Shown: positions 23,197 to 31,916 of the stretch, piece after piece | Numbering within the stretch: position 1 is the stretch's first letter | Layout: the number at the start of each line of letters is the position of its first letter | Assembly (NCBI GenBank): GCA_050288705.1 | Contig: JBNKEI010000168.1 | Location: forward strand, 1 to 41,636 | DNA: 41,636 nucleotides | Source: JBNKEI01 sp050288705 | GTDB taxonomy: Bacteria > Myxococcota > Myxococcia > Myxococcales > UBA5297 | Direction: 5' to 3' | The notes under the pieces: model-generated | Told to the model about the DNA's origin: nothing | Databases searched by the model: none | What the model saw: only the letters and a program-made list of their open reading frames with translations | Made by a program: the position numbers and the translations under genes

Positions 23197-23811
23197 TATC
23201 CCTTACTTCATACCTATTTGTATGTGGGAATGCTTGAGTGTTCTCTACCCGATTGCGTCGTTCTGTTGAAATTTCAAAACCATCTACAAAAAAATCCGGC
23301 AGTTAAAATCATGTAGGAACCACAACTCGACATTGTGATCCGCAACCTGTTTTGCTTGCTTGATACATTGAACGACCAAGACATCCTCCATCTCTTGTTC
23401 TAGCTTGAGCTGACTTATAGCTGGAAACATGTTTTCGCCTGCCACTCTCGCACCCAGAGACTATGTGACATTTTGCCCCATATTTCGTTCAACAAAGCTT
23501 CATTTGGCCGTTAGAAACGTCCAAAAGTAGTCGGGAGCATAGGCGCAAACAGTGTAGGATGGCAATAGCAAAAGCGACGGGAGCCCTAGTACTAGGTTCT
23601 ACGTGGCAGAATCGGAAAGCAATTTTTGCACTTGTACGGTTATCTGGGCATCGCAGACAAAGTTGTTTTTGGTAAAAAAACTAGGCTCTTGGCTACTTGC
23701 AATTCGACTGACTAGAAAAAATTCGACCAGACTGGTGGTCTTGGCAAGCACGAAAAAATGTGCGCGCTCTGAAGTTTGATTTTTGCTGAAGTGTCCCGCT
23801 TCTTGCATGGA
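23197..23811. other. 615-bp gap inside the ABC transporter operon
   Basis: No recognised gene. A 69-codon minus frame (23599-23808) begins 3 bp after the binding-protein stop but has no ribosome-binding site. A 48-codon frame (23284-23430) starts MFPAISQLKLEQEMEDVLVV but matches nothing I know. In related operons the permease follows the binding protein closely, so the gap may hold a lost gene, a promoter for the permeases or an RNA-processing site. Confidence 0.45.
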
Positions 23812-25110
23812 CTATTGAGAAGCACCGAGTTCAGCAATGTGAAGATCTATCTTCTTGACCGCATTGTCCAGTTCAGTTTTCGGATTGCTTCCGTTTAGTA
23901 TTTTGGTTACTGCGCCATGGAATGCAGATGAAATCACGGAAAAGGCAGGTGTCTGGGGGCGGACAATGGCCATGCCTTGGCGGATTTGCATAACATAAAG
24001 CGATAGAGGGCCATTAGGACCGTAGTAGTCAGAAGCAGCAATGGCTGATAGGCGGGAGGGCATGGCGCCGTTAGCTTTGGTCATGCGCAGAATTTCTTCC
24101 TTCGATAAGAGGAAATGAAGTACTCGGGCGGCGGCTTCCGGGGTCTGGCAATTCCTAGATATGCCCCAATTCCAACTTCCTGCTCCGGTTACTACTCGGC
24201 TACCGAATTTTGGCATGGGGATGAGAACGAGGTCTTTGCCTAAGGCCTTTTTATAGGGAACGTAAGTCCAGTGACCCACGTAAGAAAGGGCTGATTTTCC
24301 TTCCACGAAGTCGTTATCTGAGGTTGCGCCGGGATTGATCCATTTGTTGGCAGCCCATTTCTGGATTACCCTCATGCTTTTAATGGCCTGAGGCCCGTTT
24401 AATACCCCCTGGGCTGACTTATAGGTACGCCTGTTAACTAGGTCTCCGCCAAAACTTTGTAAGATTGGCGCAAAGCCAAACGTTGTCCATGATGGCAAGT
24501 CATAGTTAAACTTCATATCAAGAGGATAAGGAACTCCATTCTTCTTTAGCGCTCGCAAGGCGTTCTCGAACTCACTTAGAGTCCAAGCTTCGTCGAGAGA
24601 CTTAGGAATCTTAATTCCCGCACTGGTCAGCAGCTTGCGATTACCCCAAATGGCTAGCCCAGAATCGAACTGACCCAAGCTGTATAGCTTCCCATTGTAA
24701 GTGCCCTGGTTCACTATCGTGGAAAAAAAGTCGTATTTGATTTCGCGAATAAAATCGAATCGTTCCAAAGAAATTAGCCGGTTTGCCGATGCGTAGTCGT
24801 ATACGTTTGGGCCGTCAAAATCTAGAAGGCAAGGTAATTTATCTGCTGCCGCGGCTGCATTGACATGTTCAGAGTAGCTCCCCTCGGGATGCTCAATCAG
24901 CTTGATCTGAATGTTCTGATTGGTGCTATTGAAAGCCTCAACCGAAGCGGCAATGGAGTCACGTTCTACTCCTTGTCCAGCGTGAAACCATAAAGAAACC
25001 ACTGTTTTTGCCTCTGCCGAAGAGGCTGATAGAAGAGTGATTACAGTGAGTAACGCAACTAATAACAAAAAAGTCATACGCGCTGTGCAAGTCTGAGGAT
25101 ACTTGGGCAT
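23812..25110 (-). CDS. Extracellular sugar-binding protein of an ABC importer
   Basis: The ATG at 25110, with GAGGAG 8-9 bp upstream, gives 432 residues; the frame is open five codons further. A signal peptide ends around SASSAEA-KTVVSLWFH. The mature protein fits family 1 solute-binding proteins: an early VVSLWFHAGQG strand, FNSTNQNIQIKLIEHPEGSY, the hinge GKLYSLGQFDSGLAIWGNRKLL, and late GAGSWNWGISRNCQTPEAA and NGAMPSRLSAIAASDYYG. It captures a sugar or polyol phosphate in the periplasm; UgpB-type glycerol-phosphate binding cannot be excluded. There is no lipobox, so it should be soluble. Confidence 0.92.
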   Translation of the reverse strand: MPKYPQTCTARMTFLLLVALLTVITLLSASSAEAKTVVSLWFHAGQGVERDSIAASVEAFNSTNQNIQIKLIEHPEGSYSEHVNAAAAADKLPCLLDFDGPNVYDYASANRLISLERFDFIREIKYDFFSTIVNQGTYNGKLYSLGQFDSGLAIWGNRKLLTSAGIKIPKSLDEAWTLSEFENALRALKKNGVPYPLDMKFNYDLPSWTTFGFAPILQSFGGDLVNRRTYKSAQGVLNGPQAIKSMRVIQKWAANKWINPGATSDNDFVEGKSALSYVGHWTYVPYKKALGKDLVLIPMPKFGSRVVTGAGSWNWGISRNCQTPEAAARVLHFLLSKEEILRMTKANGAMPSRLSAIAASDYYGPNGPLSLYVMQIRQGMAIVRPQTPAFSVISSAFHGAVTKILNGSNPKTELDNAVKKIDLHIAELGASQ

Positions 25111-25386
25111 TGATTTTCTCCTCACCCTGTTACCGAGGTGGAGGTCGTCAGATGTAGGTCAATACAGTTTACAATCAAGCCAAAGCATAGGCGCATAGGT
25201 GTTGAAAGCGCAATAGTAAGAAATTGTAGTTTATGGTCGTACTCGGACAAAGAGTGTGCCGAGATCTACTTGCGAGGTGTCTGCCTTTGTAATAACAAAA
25301 GCATTACGTGAGTATACGCGAATGGAAATTTTTGGAACAAGAAGGCGACACTTGAAATGGTTAATAGGAATCGGGCTTATCTTAAT

Positions 25387-25569
25387 TTAAATAGTAATCG
25401 TAAAGCAGTTGAGTCCCCTAATTTCAGGAGAACGACGAATCGCTTCATTGATTTCCGCTAACGAAAACGTGGTTGTCTGCATATTGGACAGAGTAAGAGT
25501 GCCCGCATTGACCATGGACATGAGATGACTTGCCGCGCTTGCAGGGTGCATAAATGAATCGCGTATCAT
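25387..25569 (-). pseudogene. Zinc-type alcohol dehydrogenase, C-terminal remnant
   Basis: A 60-residue frame contains SHLMSMVNAGTLTLSNMQTTTFSLAEINEAIRRS. This is the C-terminal substrate/cofactor-domain segment of zinc-dependent alcohol dehydrogenases and quinone oxidoreductases ('L..LV..G.L.L......FPLAE.NEAI'). Full proteins have about 330-360 residues; no catalytic or Rossmann part exists upstream, where the VOC gene begins within 28 bp. It is a leftover fragment at the 3' edge of the carbonyl-chemistry cluster, suggesting that another oxidoreductase once belonged to it. Confidence 0.75.
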
Positions 25570-25596
25570 AAAATATTTGTGACTATTTGCGAATAT

Positions 25597-26049
25597 TTAA
25601 TCTTGCTGAATTACTAGCGATAACTGTTGTGGTTGCTGTTCGTCAGCGTATCCTTGGCAAAGCTCCACAATATTTCCTTCGGGATCGGCTAACCATGCTC
25701 CTCGCCAACCACGAATCCATTTATCAAAACTCGCCGGGTGGAGCATTATGCGTGCATCTGTTCCCATTTCCGCCAGTTTGGTATCTACATTTTCTACAAC
25801 AAAGGCGATATGGCGCATGCCAGGAAAACCATAGCCGTCATTGGTTGGAGGAGGAATAGGAGCCTCTTCTTTTGACTGAAATAGTTCAATATAAGCATTT
25901 CCCGATTTGATGAAAACAATTTGTTCGCCATTGTCTAGTTGGACAACGCGGGATCGTTTGAATCCAAAGTGTTTGCTGTAAAAGCGTTCGATACAAGCGG
26001 GATCTTTGCATGTGTAGGCTACATGGATAAACGATGTTGATTGTGTCAT
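25597..26049 (-). CDS. VOC-superfamily protein (glyoxalase/dioxygenase fold)
   Basis: The protein has 150 residues and AAGGG 8 bp before the ATG. It carries two beta-alpha-beta-beta-beta modules. Predicted metal ligands are His9 (SFIHVAYTCKD), Glu55 (NAYIELFQ), His80 (GMRHIAFVV) and Glu129 (GNIVELCQG), the pattern of glyoxalase I-like members, whose substrates are adducts of 2-oxoaldehydes. Other VOC members are dioxygenases or epimerases, so the reaction is uncertain. It is at the 3' end of the cluster, next to an NTF2-like gene. Confidence 0.85.
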   Translation of the reverse strand: MTQSTSFIHVAYTCKDPACIERFYSKHFGFKRSRVVQLDNGEQIVFIKSGNAYIELFQSKEEAPIPPPTNDGYGFPGMRHIAFVVENVDTKLAEMGTDARIMLHPASFDKWIRGWRGAWLADPEGNIVELCQGYADEQQPQQLSLVIQQD

Positions 26050-26096
26050 GGCATGCCCTTATATAGAACACATACGGTTCGCAAAATAACAAAGGT

Positions 26097-26543
26097 TTAT
26101 AGATGAGCAAAACCGGGAGCGTAACGGAAAGGTTGCGCTTGGGCAATATACGTTACTATTTCTAATCCAAATTCATTTTTACGAGAATTACGTACGGTCC
26201 AAATCTGCGTAGCGTCGAGAACTAATCGTTTGCTTCGCGCGTCGGGGGGTTCCCAAAAACTCGCCTGCCAACCTACCGAAATATTGACCTCTGCGCTTTC
26301 TCCATTTATTTGCGATACTACTTCTTGAAGGAAATGGCTTTCGTCGAAAAATAGATTGGTAACTCGATCATACCATTTTTTGAAATCGGTCAAATTATGA
26401 AGATCTCCTTCGGGGAACTTCATAGTGAGGCCTTCACTGGCCAAAAACGCGTAACACTCCTTTATTGGCAAGTGATTGTCTAACGCTTGAAACCAAGCTT
26501 TGGCGAAGCGGTTGACTTGCTCCTCATTTATTTGCTGATTCAT
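26097..26543 (-). CDS. NTF2/SnoaL-like protein
   Basis: The protein has 148 residues with AGGAG 8 bp upstream of the ATG. The N-terminal helix FAKAWFQALDNHLPIKECYAFLAS is followed by beta strands (LTMKFPEGDLHNLTDFKKWYDRV, EVNISVGWQASFWEPP, LVLDATQIWTV), the cone-shaped alpha+beta fold of NTF2-like proteins. Members act as small cyclases, hydratases or isomerases or bind hydrophobic ligands. No specific catalytic pair can be assigned. It lies between the VOC and GMC genes, which suggests a shared substrate. Confidence 0.75.
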   Translation of the reverse strand: MNQQINEEQVNRFAKAWFQALDNHLPIKECYAFLASEGLTMKFPEGDLHNLTDFKKWYDRVTNLFFDESHFLQEVVSQINGESAEVNISVGWQASFWEPPDARSKRLVLDATQIWTVRNSRKNEFGLEIVTYIAQAQPFRYAPGFAHL

Positions 26544-26586
26544 GTTTGGCTCCTAAATTCTCTACTTGTCTAAAGGAACAGCAAAG

Positions 26587-28122
26587 TTAAATCGATTTCA
26601 CTAATTCATCAGCGAGTTTTTCGCCGATCATGACACAGCTGGCAAAAGTATTGCCGCTAGTAATAGTTGGAATAATTGACGCATCGGCAATGCGCAGTCC
26701 TTCGATTCCATGAACATGAAGCTTTGAATCGACAACCGACAAAGGGTCTCTACCCATCTTACAAGTTCCCACTGGGTGCCAGATGGTCGAAGCGCTTCCG
26801 CGAATGTAGGTTTCGAGATCAGCACCTGGGCCAGGCGCAATTTCTCCAGTGTTAAGAGGAGCAAAGGCTTTGGTTCCCGCTAATGCTCGTACTAATTGGA
26901 TCGCTTCGACAAGTATTTCAAAGTCTTCCTTTTCTCCCAAATAATTGGGATTTATTAGAGGGGGGTCTTGTGGCTCCGAGGAACGCAATCTCAACTCGCC
27001 GCGGCTTTTTGGTTGCACCAAGATTGGGACGAATACGCAGGCGGGTGGAGGCACAGGAATCACTGCAGAGAGAGCGCTAGGAATATTGGGGCTGAAAAGG
27101 ATCTGCAGATTGGGTGCGTCACTTGATTTGATGGAACGAGTTCGTGTGAACAGAACATTGCCTGCTAGAAGTACTGGATGAGGCGAGGAGATAGTTGATC
27201 TAAAAATGACTGGTAGCTGAACATGGTCATGTAAGTTTTGCCCCACGCCCGGCAAGTCTATTAAAACTGGAATCCCTAGTGTTTTTAGTTCCTCGGCGGG
27301 CCCAATTCCGGAGAGCATAAGCAACTTAGGCGAACAAAAGGTGCCTGCGCTCAGTATTACTTCCCGTGTAGCGCGCACCCGGCATACCCTGCCGTTTTGA
27401 AGGTATTCTACTCCCACCGCGTGTTTTTCGTTTTCGATGAGTACCCGGAGCGCTTCCGCACGAGAAAGAACTGTCAAATTTGTTCTCCCTAGTGCCGGTG
27501 TTAAAAAGGCGGTGGCAGCGCTGGAACGTCGATCGTCAGGAGTAATATTGAATTGCATTGGTCCAGCGCCGTCTTCCTGCTGGGCGGCATTGTAGTCCCA
27601 ATCAGACCCTTGATATCCTAATTCAACTGCGGCTTGTCGGAAATTGGGGGAAGCAGCATTTTCGTCAGCGCAGATGCGAACATGCAGAGGTCCATCAACT
27701 CCGTGGTAGTCCGAGGGCCCGCGTTCGAATTTTTGGGATTTTTTGAAGTAGGGCAGTAACTCGTCGTAGCCCCAGCTCTTGTCGCCTAATGAGGCACTCC
27801 AGGTGTCGAAGTTTGTCCGGTGACCGCGTACGTACATCATGGCGTGAATCGAGCTGCTGCCACCAAATACTTTACCCTGATTTATAACGATTTTTCGTCC
27901 GTTGAGGCCTGGTTGGGGCTTTGTCAGAAACGCCCAGTCAACCTCGCTTCCCCACATTTGCACAAAGCCATCTAGGCTATGAAGGTTTGGCTCGTTGTCA
28001 GGCACGCCAGCCTCCAGCAAAAGCACGTTGGTTCGGCGGTCAGCGCTCAAGCGATTTGCAAGCACGCAGCCTGCTGCACCAGCACCAACCAAAATGTAGT
28101 CGAAGGATTGGGTTGTTTTCAT
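26587..28122 (-). CDS. GMC-family FAD-dependent oxidoreductase
   Basis: With the ATG at 28122 (AGGG 6 bp upstream) the protein has 511 residues; the ATG two codons earlier sits directly on the ribosome-binding site. The FAD-binding N-terminus is FDYILVGAGAAGCVLANRL, followed by the GMC signature region (GKVFGGSSSIHAMMYVRGH) and GTFCSPKLLMLSGIGPAEEL. Catalytic His449 is in WHPVGTCKMG; the second residue position is Asn491 (TSGNTFASCV). The nearest described classes are choline dehydrogenase, alcohol dehydrogenase and aryl-alcohol oxidase types, which oxidise an alcohol to a carbonyl. Substrate is unknown. Confidence 0.93.
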   Translation of the reverse strand: MKTTQSFDYILVGAGAAGCVLANRLSADRRTNVLLLEAGVPDNEPNLHSLDGFVQMWGSEVDWAFLTKPQPGLNGRKIVINQGKVFGGSSSIHAMMYVRGHRTNFDTWSASLGDKSWGYDELLPYFKKSQKFERGPSDYHGVDGPLHVRICADENAASPNFRQAAVELGYQGSDWDYNAAQQEDGAGPMQFNITPDDRRSSAATAFLTPALGRTNLTVLSRAEALRVLIENEKHAVGVEYLQNGRVCRVRATREVILSAGTFCSPKLLMLSGIGPAEELKTLGIPVLIDLPGVGQNLHDHVQLPVIFRSTISSPHPVLLAGNVLFTRTRSIKSSDAPNLQILFSPNIPSALSAVIPVPPPACVFVPILVQPKSRGELRLRSSEPQDPPLINPNYLGEKEDFEILVEAIQLVRALAGTKAFAPLNTGEIAPGPGADLETYIRGSASTIWHPVGTCKMGRDPLSVVDSKLHVHGIEGLRIADASIIPTITSGNTFASCVMIGEKLADELVKSI

Positions 28123-28213
28123 GTCCATCCCTGGGTCTCGTGAGCTATTGCGTAGTTTAATAGCCCTATGGATTGATTTTATTTGTATTAAGCATTTGCA
28201 ACTATATTGCAGA

Positions 28214-28606
28214 CTATGCCAAAGTTCCGTCAGGATGCTGAACCATTCCTGCGAAATGGATCATGATGCGACCATCGCGTAAGACCCATGAGTCGGCAAA
28301 CCTCATCGATGATTTTTTGTTTCCGATTCGCATCGTAATTTGTTCGGTTATCATTAAAGTATCCGGGTTTTCGGTTTCTGACCAGAAAGCAATTTCCGTC
28401 TCGATGCCATCGATTCCGAGAATTCCTTGCATGTGTTCGCGGATCTGTTCTTGTCCTTTATATACCTGGGGTTTTTTATTGAAGCTGCTAATAAGAATTG
28501 CGTCATTAGTGTACTGACTAAGGAGATTTTCGATGTCTTTTTTTAGAATGAACTCAATGTGTTGACGATACATGTTGCCGAGTTTGCTGTCAGGAATGTT
28601 TTTCAT
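28214..28606 (-). CDS. NTF2/SnoaL-like protein (DUF4440/nuclear-transport-factor type)
   Basis: The protein has 130 residues. It opens with helix MYRQHIEFILKKDIENLLSQYTNDAILISS and continues with IREHMQGILGIDGIETEIAF, then the strand pair PDTLMITEQITMRIG and SMRFADSWVLRDGRIMIHFAGMVQ, an NTF2-like fold. It follows the ester-cyclase-like gene closely. Function is not known. Confidence 0.75.
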   Translation of the reverse strand: MKNIPDSKLGNMYRQHIEFILKKDIENLLSQYTNDAILISSFNKKPQVYKGQEQIREHMQGILGIDGIETEIAFWSETENPDTLMITEQITMRIGNKKSSMRFADSWVLRDGRIMIHFAGMVQHPDGTLA

Positions 28607-28624
28607 GTTTCACCATTTAATCTA

Positions 28625-29044
28625 TTATTTAATGGAAATAACGCCCAATTGTTCCAATAATCCAAATTCGTCAAAATTACCCCAGGCTTCTACAAACTTA
28701 TTATTTTCAACACGGTAGATATGTTGTCCTCCCACCAAAACTTTTTTGCCGGTGGCCTTGAATTTTCGAAAGATACCTTGGTGTGTTCCAGTAAAGTGGG
28801 TGCGATTGACAACTTTATCGTCCGAGCAGAAAAGCTCATCTAGTACAATTTGGAAATCAGGAAAAGCTATTCTAGTTGACGTAACAAATTCTTTATATCC
28901 GTTGAGTCCTTTGATTGTGGAACCATTAGGAAGATGAAATACATGATTGTCGGCAATGAGGGTTTCTGCGACTTGGAGACTACCGCTATTCCAGACGTCT
29001 TCATATAATTGAATCATTAGTTCCGCATTTTGATTTACAGACAT
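28625..29044 (-). CDS. Ester cyclase / SnoaL-like protein
   Basis: The ATG at 29044 (MSVNQNAELMIQLYEDVWNSG), with AAGGAA upstream, gives 139 residues; a start at 29071 is also open. The sequence has the SnoaL pattern: an N-terminal helix with LYEDVWNSGSL, VFHLPNGSTIKGLNGYKEFV, AFPDFQIVLDELF, RTHFTGTHQGIFRKFKATGKKV, and the final GQHIYRVENNKFVEAWGNFDEFGLLEQLG. SnoaL relatives cyclise polyketides by aldol chemistry or convert lactones, with Asp as general base. The reaction here is unknown. It starts 32 bp after the stop of the double-domain gene. Confidence 0.85.
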   Translation of the reverse strand: MSVNQNAELMIQLYEDVWNSGSLQVAETLIADNHVFHLPNGSTIKGLNGYKEFVTSTRIAFPDFQIVLDELFCSDDKVVNRTHFTGTHQGIFRKFKATGKKVLVGGQHIYRVENNKFVEAWGNFDEFGLLEQLGVISIK

Positions 29045-29076
29045 AATTTTTTCCTTGATAAGTTTAGTCATGTTTC

Positions 29077-29931
29077 TCAATAGATGGCGCGAGTATCGAG
29101 GTAGATAAAGATGCGAGCGATACGTTGTCCAGAAATCTGGTAGAGTTCGACTTTTGGTAGTTCTCGGTTTTTATTTGCTGATTGCCAAGTATCCGTAGAT
29201 ATGACGCCAATCCATCCTCTATTCGCAATCATCGTTTTAATGGTCGTCCTTCGTTTTGGAAGTTCGGCATCGTATCGTCGGAAATGATCGAGCACTTGGT
29301 TTCTTCCAAGCCAAGCGCCTGCGAAGGAGCAAATTTTGGGGTTGCCAGGAGCGACCAAGTTTGCGTTCTCGGCTAACAGAATCTCTCTCTCGCTGGAATC
29401 GGTTGAAAACCGATAGGCGATTTGGCGGGCAATTTGTTCTTCCGTGTTTTCGATGTCTTCGAATGGAGGAAATGGCGGAGTCAGCATCGGCTGCACTATT
29501 GGAACGTTTCCTGCGAAAGCCTGCTCGGCGGGTGTTGTATCGAAATACGTATCCATTTCGCAGATGAGGCCAGCATCATCGAACTTCATGTGATGGGCAA
29601 CGCCAACGCGGTAAAAGAGGCCGGTACTTCGCGATTTGAATGCTTCGTCGTTAAAGGATAGAACTTCGTTGGGGGAATTTAGTACCAACGTTTCGCTCAT
29701 TTGTACAATCCAGAAGGTACGCGCAAATGTCTCGTACAACCGTTGTACTTCTTCCTGGCCACGCCAATCGCCTGCAAATGGAATTCCGGGTTTATAACCA
29801 GGCATTCGATAGATTGCCTGATTATTCAAATACTGCATTGCGCTCTGAAACTCGCCTTGATTAACGTGGGCGTAATAACTGGTAACAGTCTTCTGATTTT
29901 TGGGATCAAGTCTTGTTGAGAAAGCTACCAC
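29077..29931 (-). CDS. Two-domain NTF2/SnoaL-like protein
   Basis: The protein has 284 residues, with a GTG start and AGGAG 7 bp upstream. Two NTF2-like domains occur in tandem. Residues about 12-140 contain QKTVTSYYAHVNQGEFQSAMQYL, QAIYRMPGY, GDWRGQEEVQRLYETF and HHMKFDDAGLICEMDTYF. Residues about 165-284 contain EQIARQIAYRFSTDSSEREILLAENANLVAPG, GAWLGRNQVLDHFRRYD and VELYQISGQRIARIFIYLDT. Both carry the 'F.G.W.G...V...F' core. The duplication may form an internal pseudo-dimer. It starts the run of NTF2-like genes in the cluster. Function is unknown. Confidence 0.75.
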   Translation of the reverse strand: MVAFSTRLDPKNQKTVTSYYAHVNQGEFQSAMQYLNNQAIYRMPGYKPGIPFAGDWRGQEEVQRLYETFARTFWIVQMSETLVLNSPNEVLSFNDEAFKSRSTGLFYRVGVAHHMKFDDAGLICEMDTYFDTTPAEQAFAGNVPIVQPMLTPPFPPFEDIENTEEQIARQIAYRFSTDSSEREILLAENANLVAPGNPKICSFAGAWLGRNQVLDHFRRYDAELPKRRTTIKTMIANRGWIGVISTDTWQSANKNRELPKVELYQISGQRIARIFIYLDTRAIY

Positions 29932-30008
29932 GTATGTTCTCCTGTTCAGGTGACGTGTGAGAAGGTTTCGTTAATAGATTTTGCTATTTTAGTAACGCTA
30001 CTTGAGAA

Positions 30009-31040
30009 TTAACGACGATTGATAATCGACTCGAAAAGTCCGCCATATACTAGTTCACGCACATGGGGAGCCGCCAAAAAGTCATGCGGAAATCCGAGAT
30101 CAAGATGGCTGGCTTGATTGAGTCGTTCAAGGTTTGATTGCGAGAGTTCAACTGTGAGACTTCCAAGGCTATCTTCGATTTGAGAATGGCGCCGTGCGCC
30201 GACAACCGGAATTACGTTTGGGCGATGTAAAAGCCATGCCAAGGCTACCTGGGATGGACTTTTTCCTATTTCGAGCGCAATAGCTTGTATTTCGTTAGCT
30301 ATGGTGAGTGCGCGCTGGTTGACGACCATTGGATTATCAACATAGCGTGCCTTTTCTCGCGTGATCTTGCTGTCTTTCCCATACTTACCTGTGAGGATGC
30401 CCCCGCCCAATGGTGCCCAAGCGGTAATTGAGAGACCTAGGGCGTTAGCCATGGGAATTAATTCTCTTTCAGCAGTTCGCTCAATCAGGCTGTACTGAAC
30501 CTGAATTGCCGAGAACGGAGTCCATCCTCGTTCTTTAGCCAGAGTATTGGCCTGCGCTATATACCATGCGGGTGCGTCGGAAATTCCAATATAGAGTACT
30601 TTTCCGGCACGAACGACATCGTCAAGAGCGCGCATTAATTCACTGACAGGCGTAAATTCATCCCAGCAATGCACCCACAGTAAGTCTATATATTCTGTTG
30701 AGAGGCGCTTAAGACTGGCGTCGAGAGATTGAACTAGATTTTTTCGGTGATTACCTGCTGCGTTAGGATCGCCAACTGGGCTTCCCAGCGTGTATTTTGT
30801 TGCAATTACAAAACGCGAGCGATTGGGATTTATAAAATCTCCAATATATTTTTCACTAGTTCCATTGGTATACTGATTGGCAGTATCAATGAAATTGCCA
30901 CCATTTTTAGTATATGCATCAAATATTTTCTTGCTCTCGTCTTTGGATGCACCCCAGCCCCACTCTTCGCCAAAAGTCATTGTTCCCAAGCAAAGTTCTG
31001 CGACGCGCAAACCTGTTTGTCCCAAGAGTTTATAATGCAT
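30009..31040 (-). CDS. Aldo/keto reductase
   Basis: The protein has 343 residues and AAGGAG 8 bp before the ATG. It is a TIM-barrel NADPH-dependent oxidoreductase with the catalytic tetrad Asp52 (NFIDTANQY), Tyr57, Lys82 (VIATKYTLG) and His124 (LLWVHCWDEF). A further hallmark is the cofactor-binding end NVIPVVGARRHSQIEDSLGSL. The opening (MHYKLLGQTGLRVAELCLGTMTFGEEWGWG) resembles the aryl-alcohol-dehydrogenase or Tas-like group, which reduces aldehydes and ketones. It is flanked by the flavin reductase and NTF2-like genes. Confidence 0.93.
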   Translation of the reverse strand: MHYKLLGQTGLRVAELCLGTMTFGEEWGWGASKDESKKIFDAYTKNGGNFIDTANQYTNGTSEKYIGDFINPNRSRFVIATKYTLGSPVGDPNAAGNHRKNLVQSLDASLKRLSTEYIDLLWVHCWDEFTPVSELMRALDDVVRAGKVLYIGISDAPAWYIAQANTLAKERGWTPFSAIQVQYSLIERTAERELIPMANALGLSITAWAPLGGGILTGKYGKDSKITREKARYVDNPMVVNQRALTIANEIQAIALEIGKSPSQVALAWLLHRPNVIPVVGARRHSQIEDSLGSLTVELSQSNLERLNQASHLDLGFPHDFLAAPHVRELVYGGLFESIINRR

Positions 31041-31207
31041 GGCTTTCTCCTTTTATTCTGACTAGATGTTGTACTTTTTGTCGTCAGATTGTTTGCTTTT
31101 TATGTAAGTAGTTCGGACTAACGGTACGGATGTCCAAGACTATTTTTAAAGAGTATTTCCTCATGGTTAATTCGCTTAGCGTCCCTAAGGGCGGCGAGGC
31201 TAACAGG

Positions 31208-31774
31208 TTAAGAATTCTTAAATTTCTTTCCCTCCTGCCAACACTTGGCGACAGGCGAGCCAATTGACCAATACTGAATGCTGGTCATATCGAAAAGGAG
31301 CGGCTTTACTTTGGCTAAATCAACTTTTCCACCGGTCATTACTTCAGGATCGGCATAAGAAGCCACGATTTCTCCGATAAAAATATCGTTAGCCGGCAGA
31401 TTATAAATGTCTATTAGCCGGCATTCCATTGCCAAAGGACAGTTTTTGACTAATGGCGCGGATTTTAAAGTGCCAAAAAAAGTTTCAAAAACGTTAGACT
31501 TGTCAACTGATTTTCCGGAGACCATTCCCACGTAATCGGTAGCAGTTACCATGTTTTGAGAAGGTAGATTGATACTAAATTCACGTGTTTTACGAATTAC
31601 ATGATTGGTGAAATGGTTTTTATTCATTCCAAGAGAAATTTTATGTGGTGAAATTGCATTTAGAATTCCTACATGAGCAACGTTGATAAAGTTGGCACGG
31701 TCTGATTCGAACGTGCCAACTATGGTGACCGGCATTGGATAAAGAAGATTTTGGGTTCCAATTTTTTCTAGCAC
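31208..31774 (-). CDS. Flavin reductase-like domain protein
   Basis: A GTG start at 31774 with GAGG upstream gives 188 residues that begin at EKIGTQNLLYPMPVTIVGT, where the domain begins. The longer frame (from 31942) adds 56 residues of unrelated sequence overlapping the GH13 gene. Conserved blocks are NFINVAHVGILNAISPHKISLGMNKNHFTN, REFSINLPSQNMVTATDYVGMVSGK and DIFIGEIVASYADPE. The family binds FMN and reduces flavin with NAD(P)H, sometimes to feed a monooxygenase, sometimes as a stand-alone flavoprotein. No monooxygenase partner is seen here, so the role is open. Confidence 0.88.
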   Translation of the reverse strand: MLEKIGTQNLLYPMPVTIVGTFESDRANFINVAHVGILNAISPHKISLGMNKNHFTNHVIRKTREFSINLPSQNMVTATDYVGMVSGKSVDKSNVFETFFGTLKSAPLVKNCPLAMECRLIDIYNLPANDIFIGEIVASYADPEVMTGGKVDLAKVKPLLFDMTSIQYWSIGSPVAKCWQEGKKFKNS

Positions 31775-31916
31775 ATGTTCCTCGCTGTTTTTTGCATTGA
31801 GTCGATATTGGGCTAATATAAAAAAATGCCTAACCAATGTCCATGCTAGTTTTTCCTGTTTTGTTGATAAAATTTCCGAAGATAGTATAACCGGATTTTC
31901 ACCTACATTCTGAATG

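Noticed and set aside
23599..23808. 69-codon ORF right after the binding-protein gene
   Set aside because: No ribosome-binding site, no family match, unconvincing composition.
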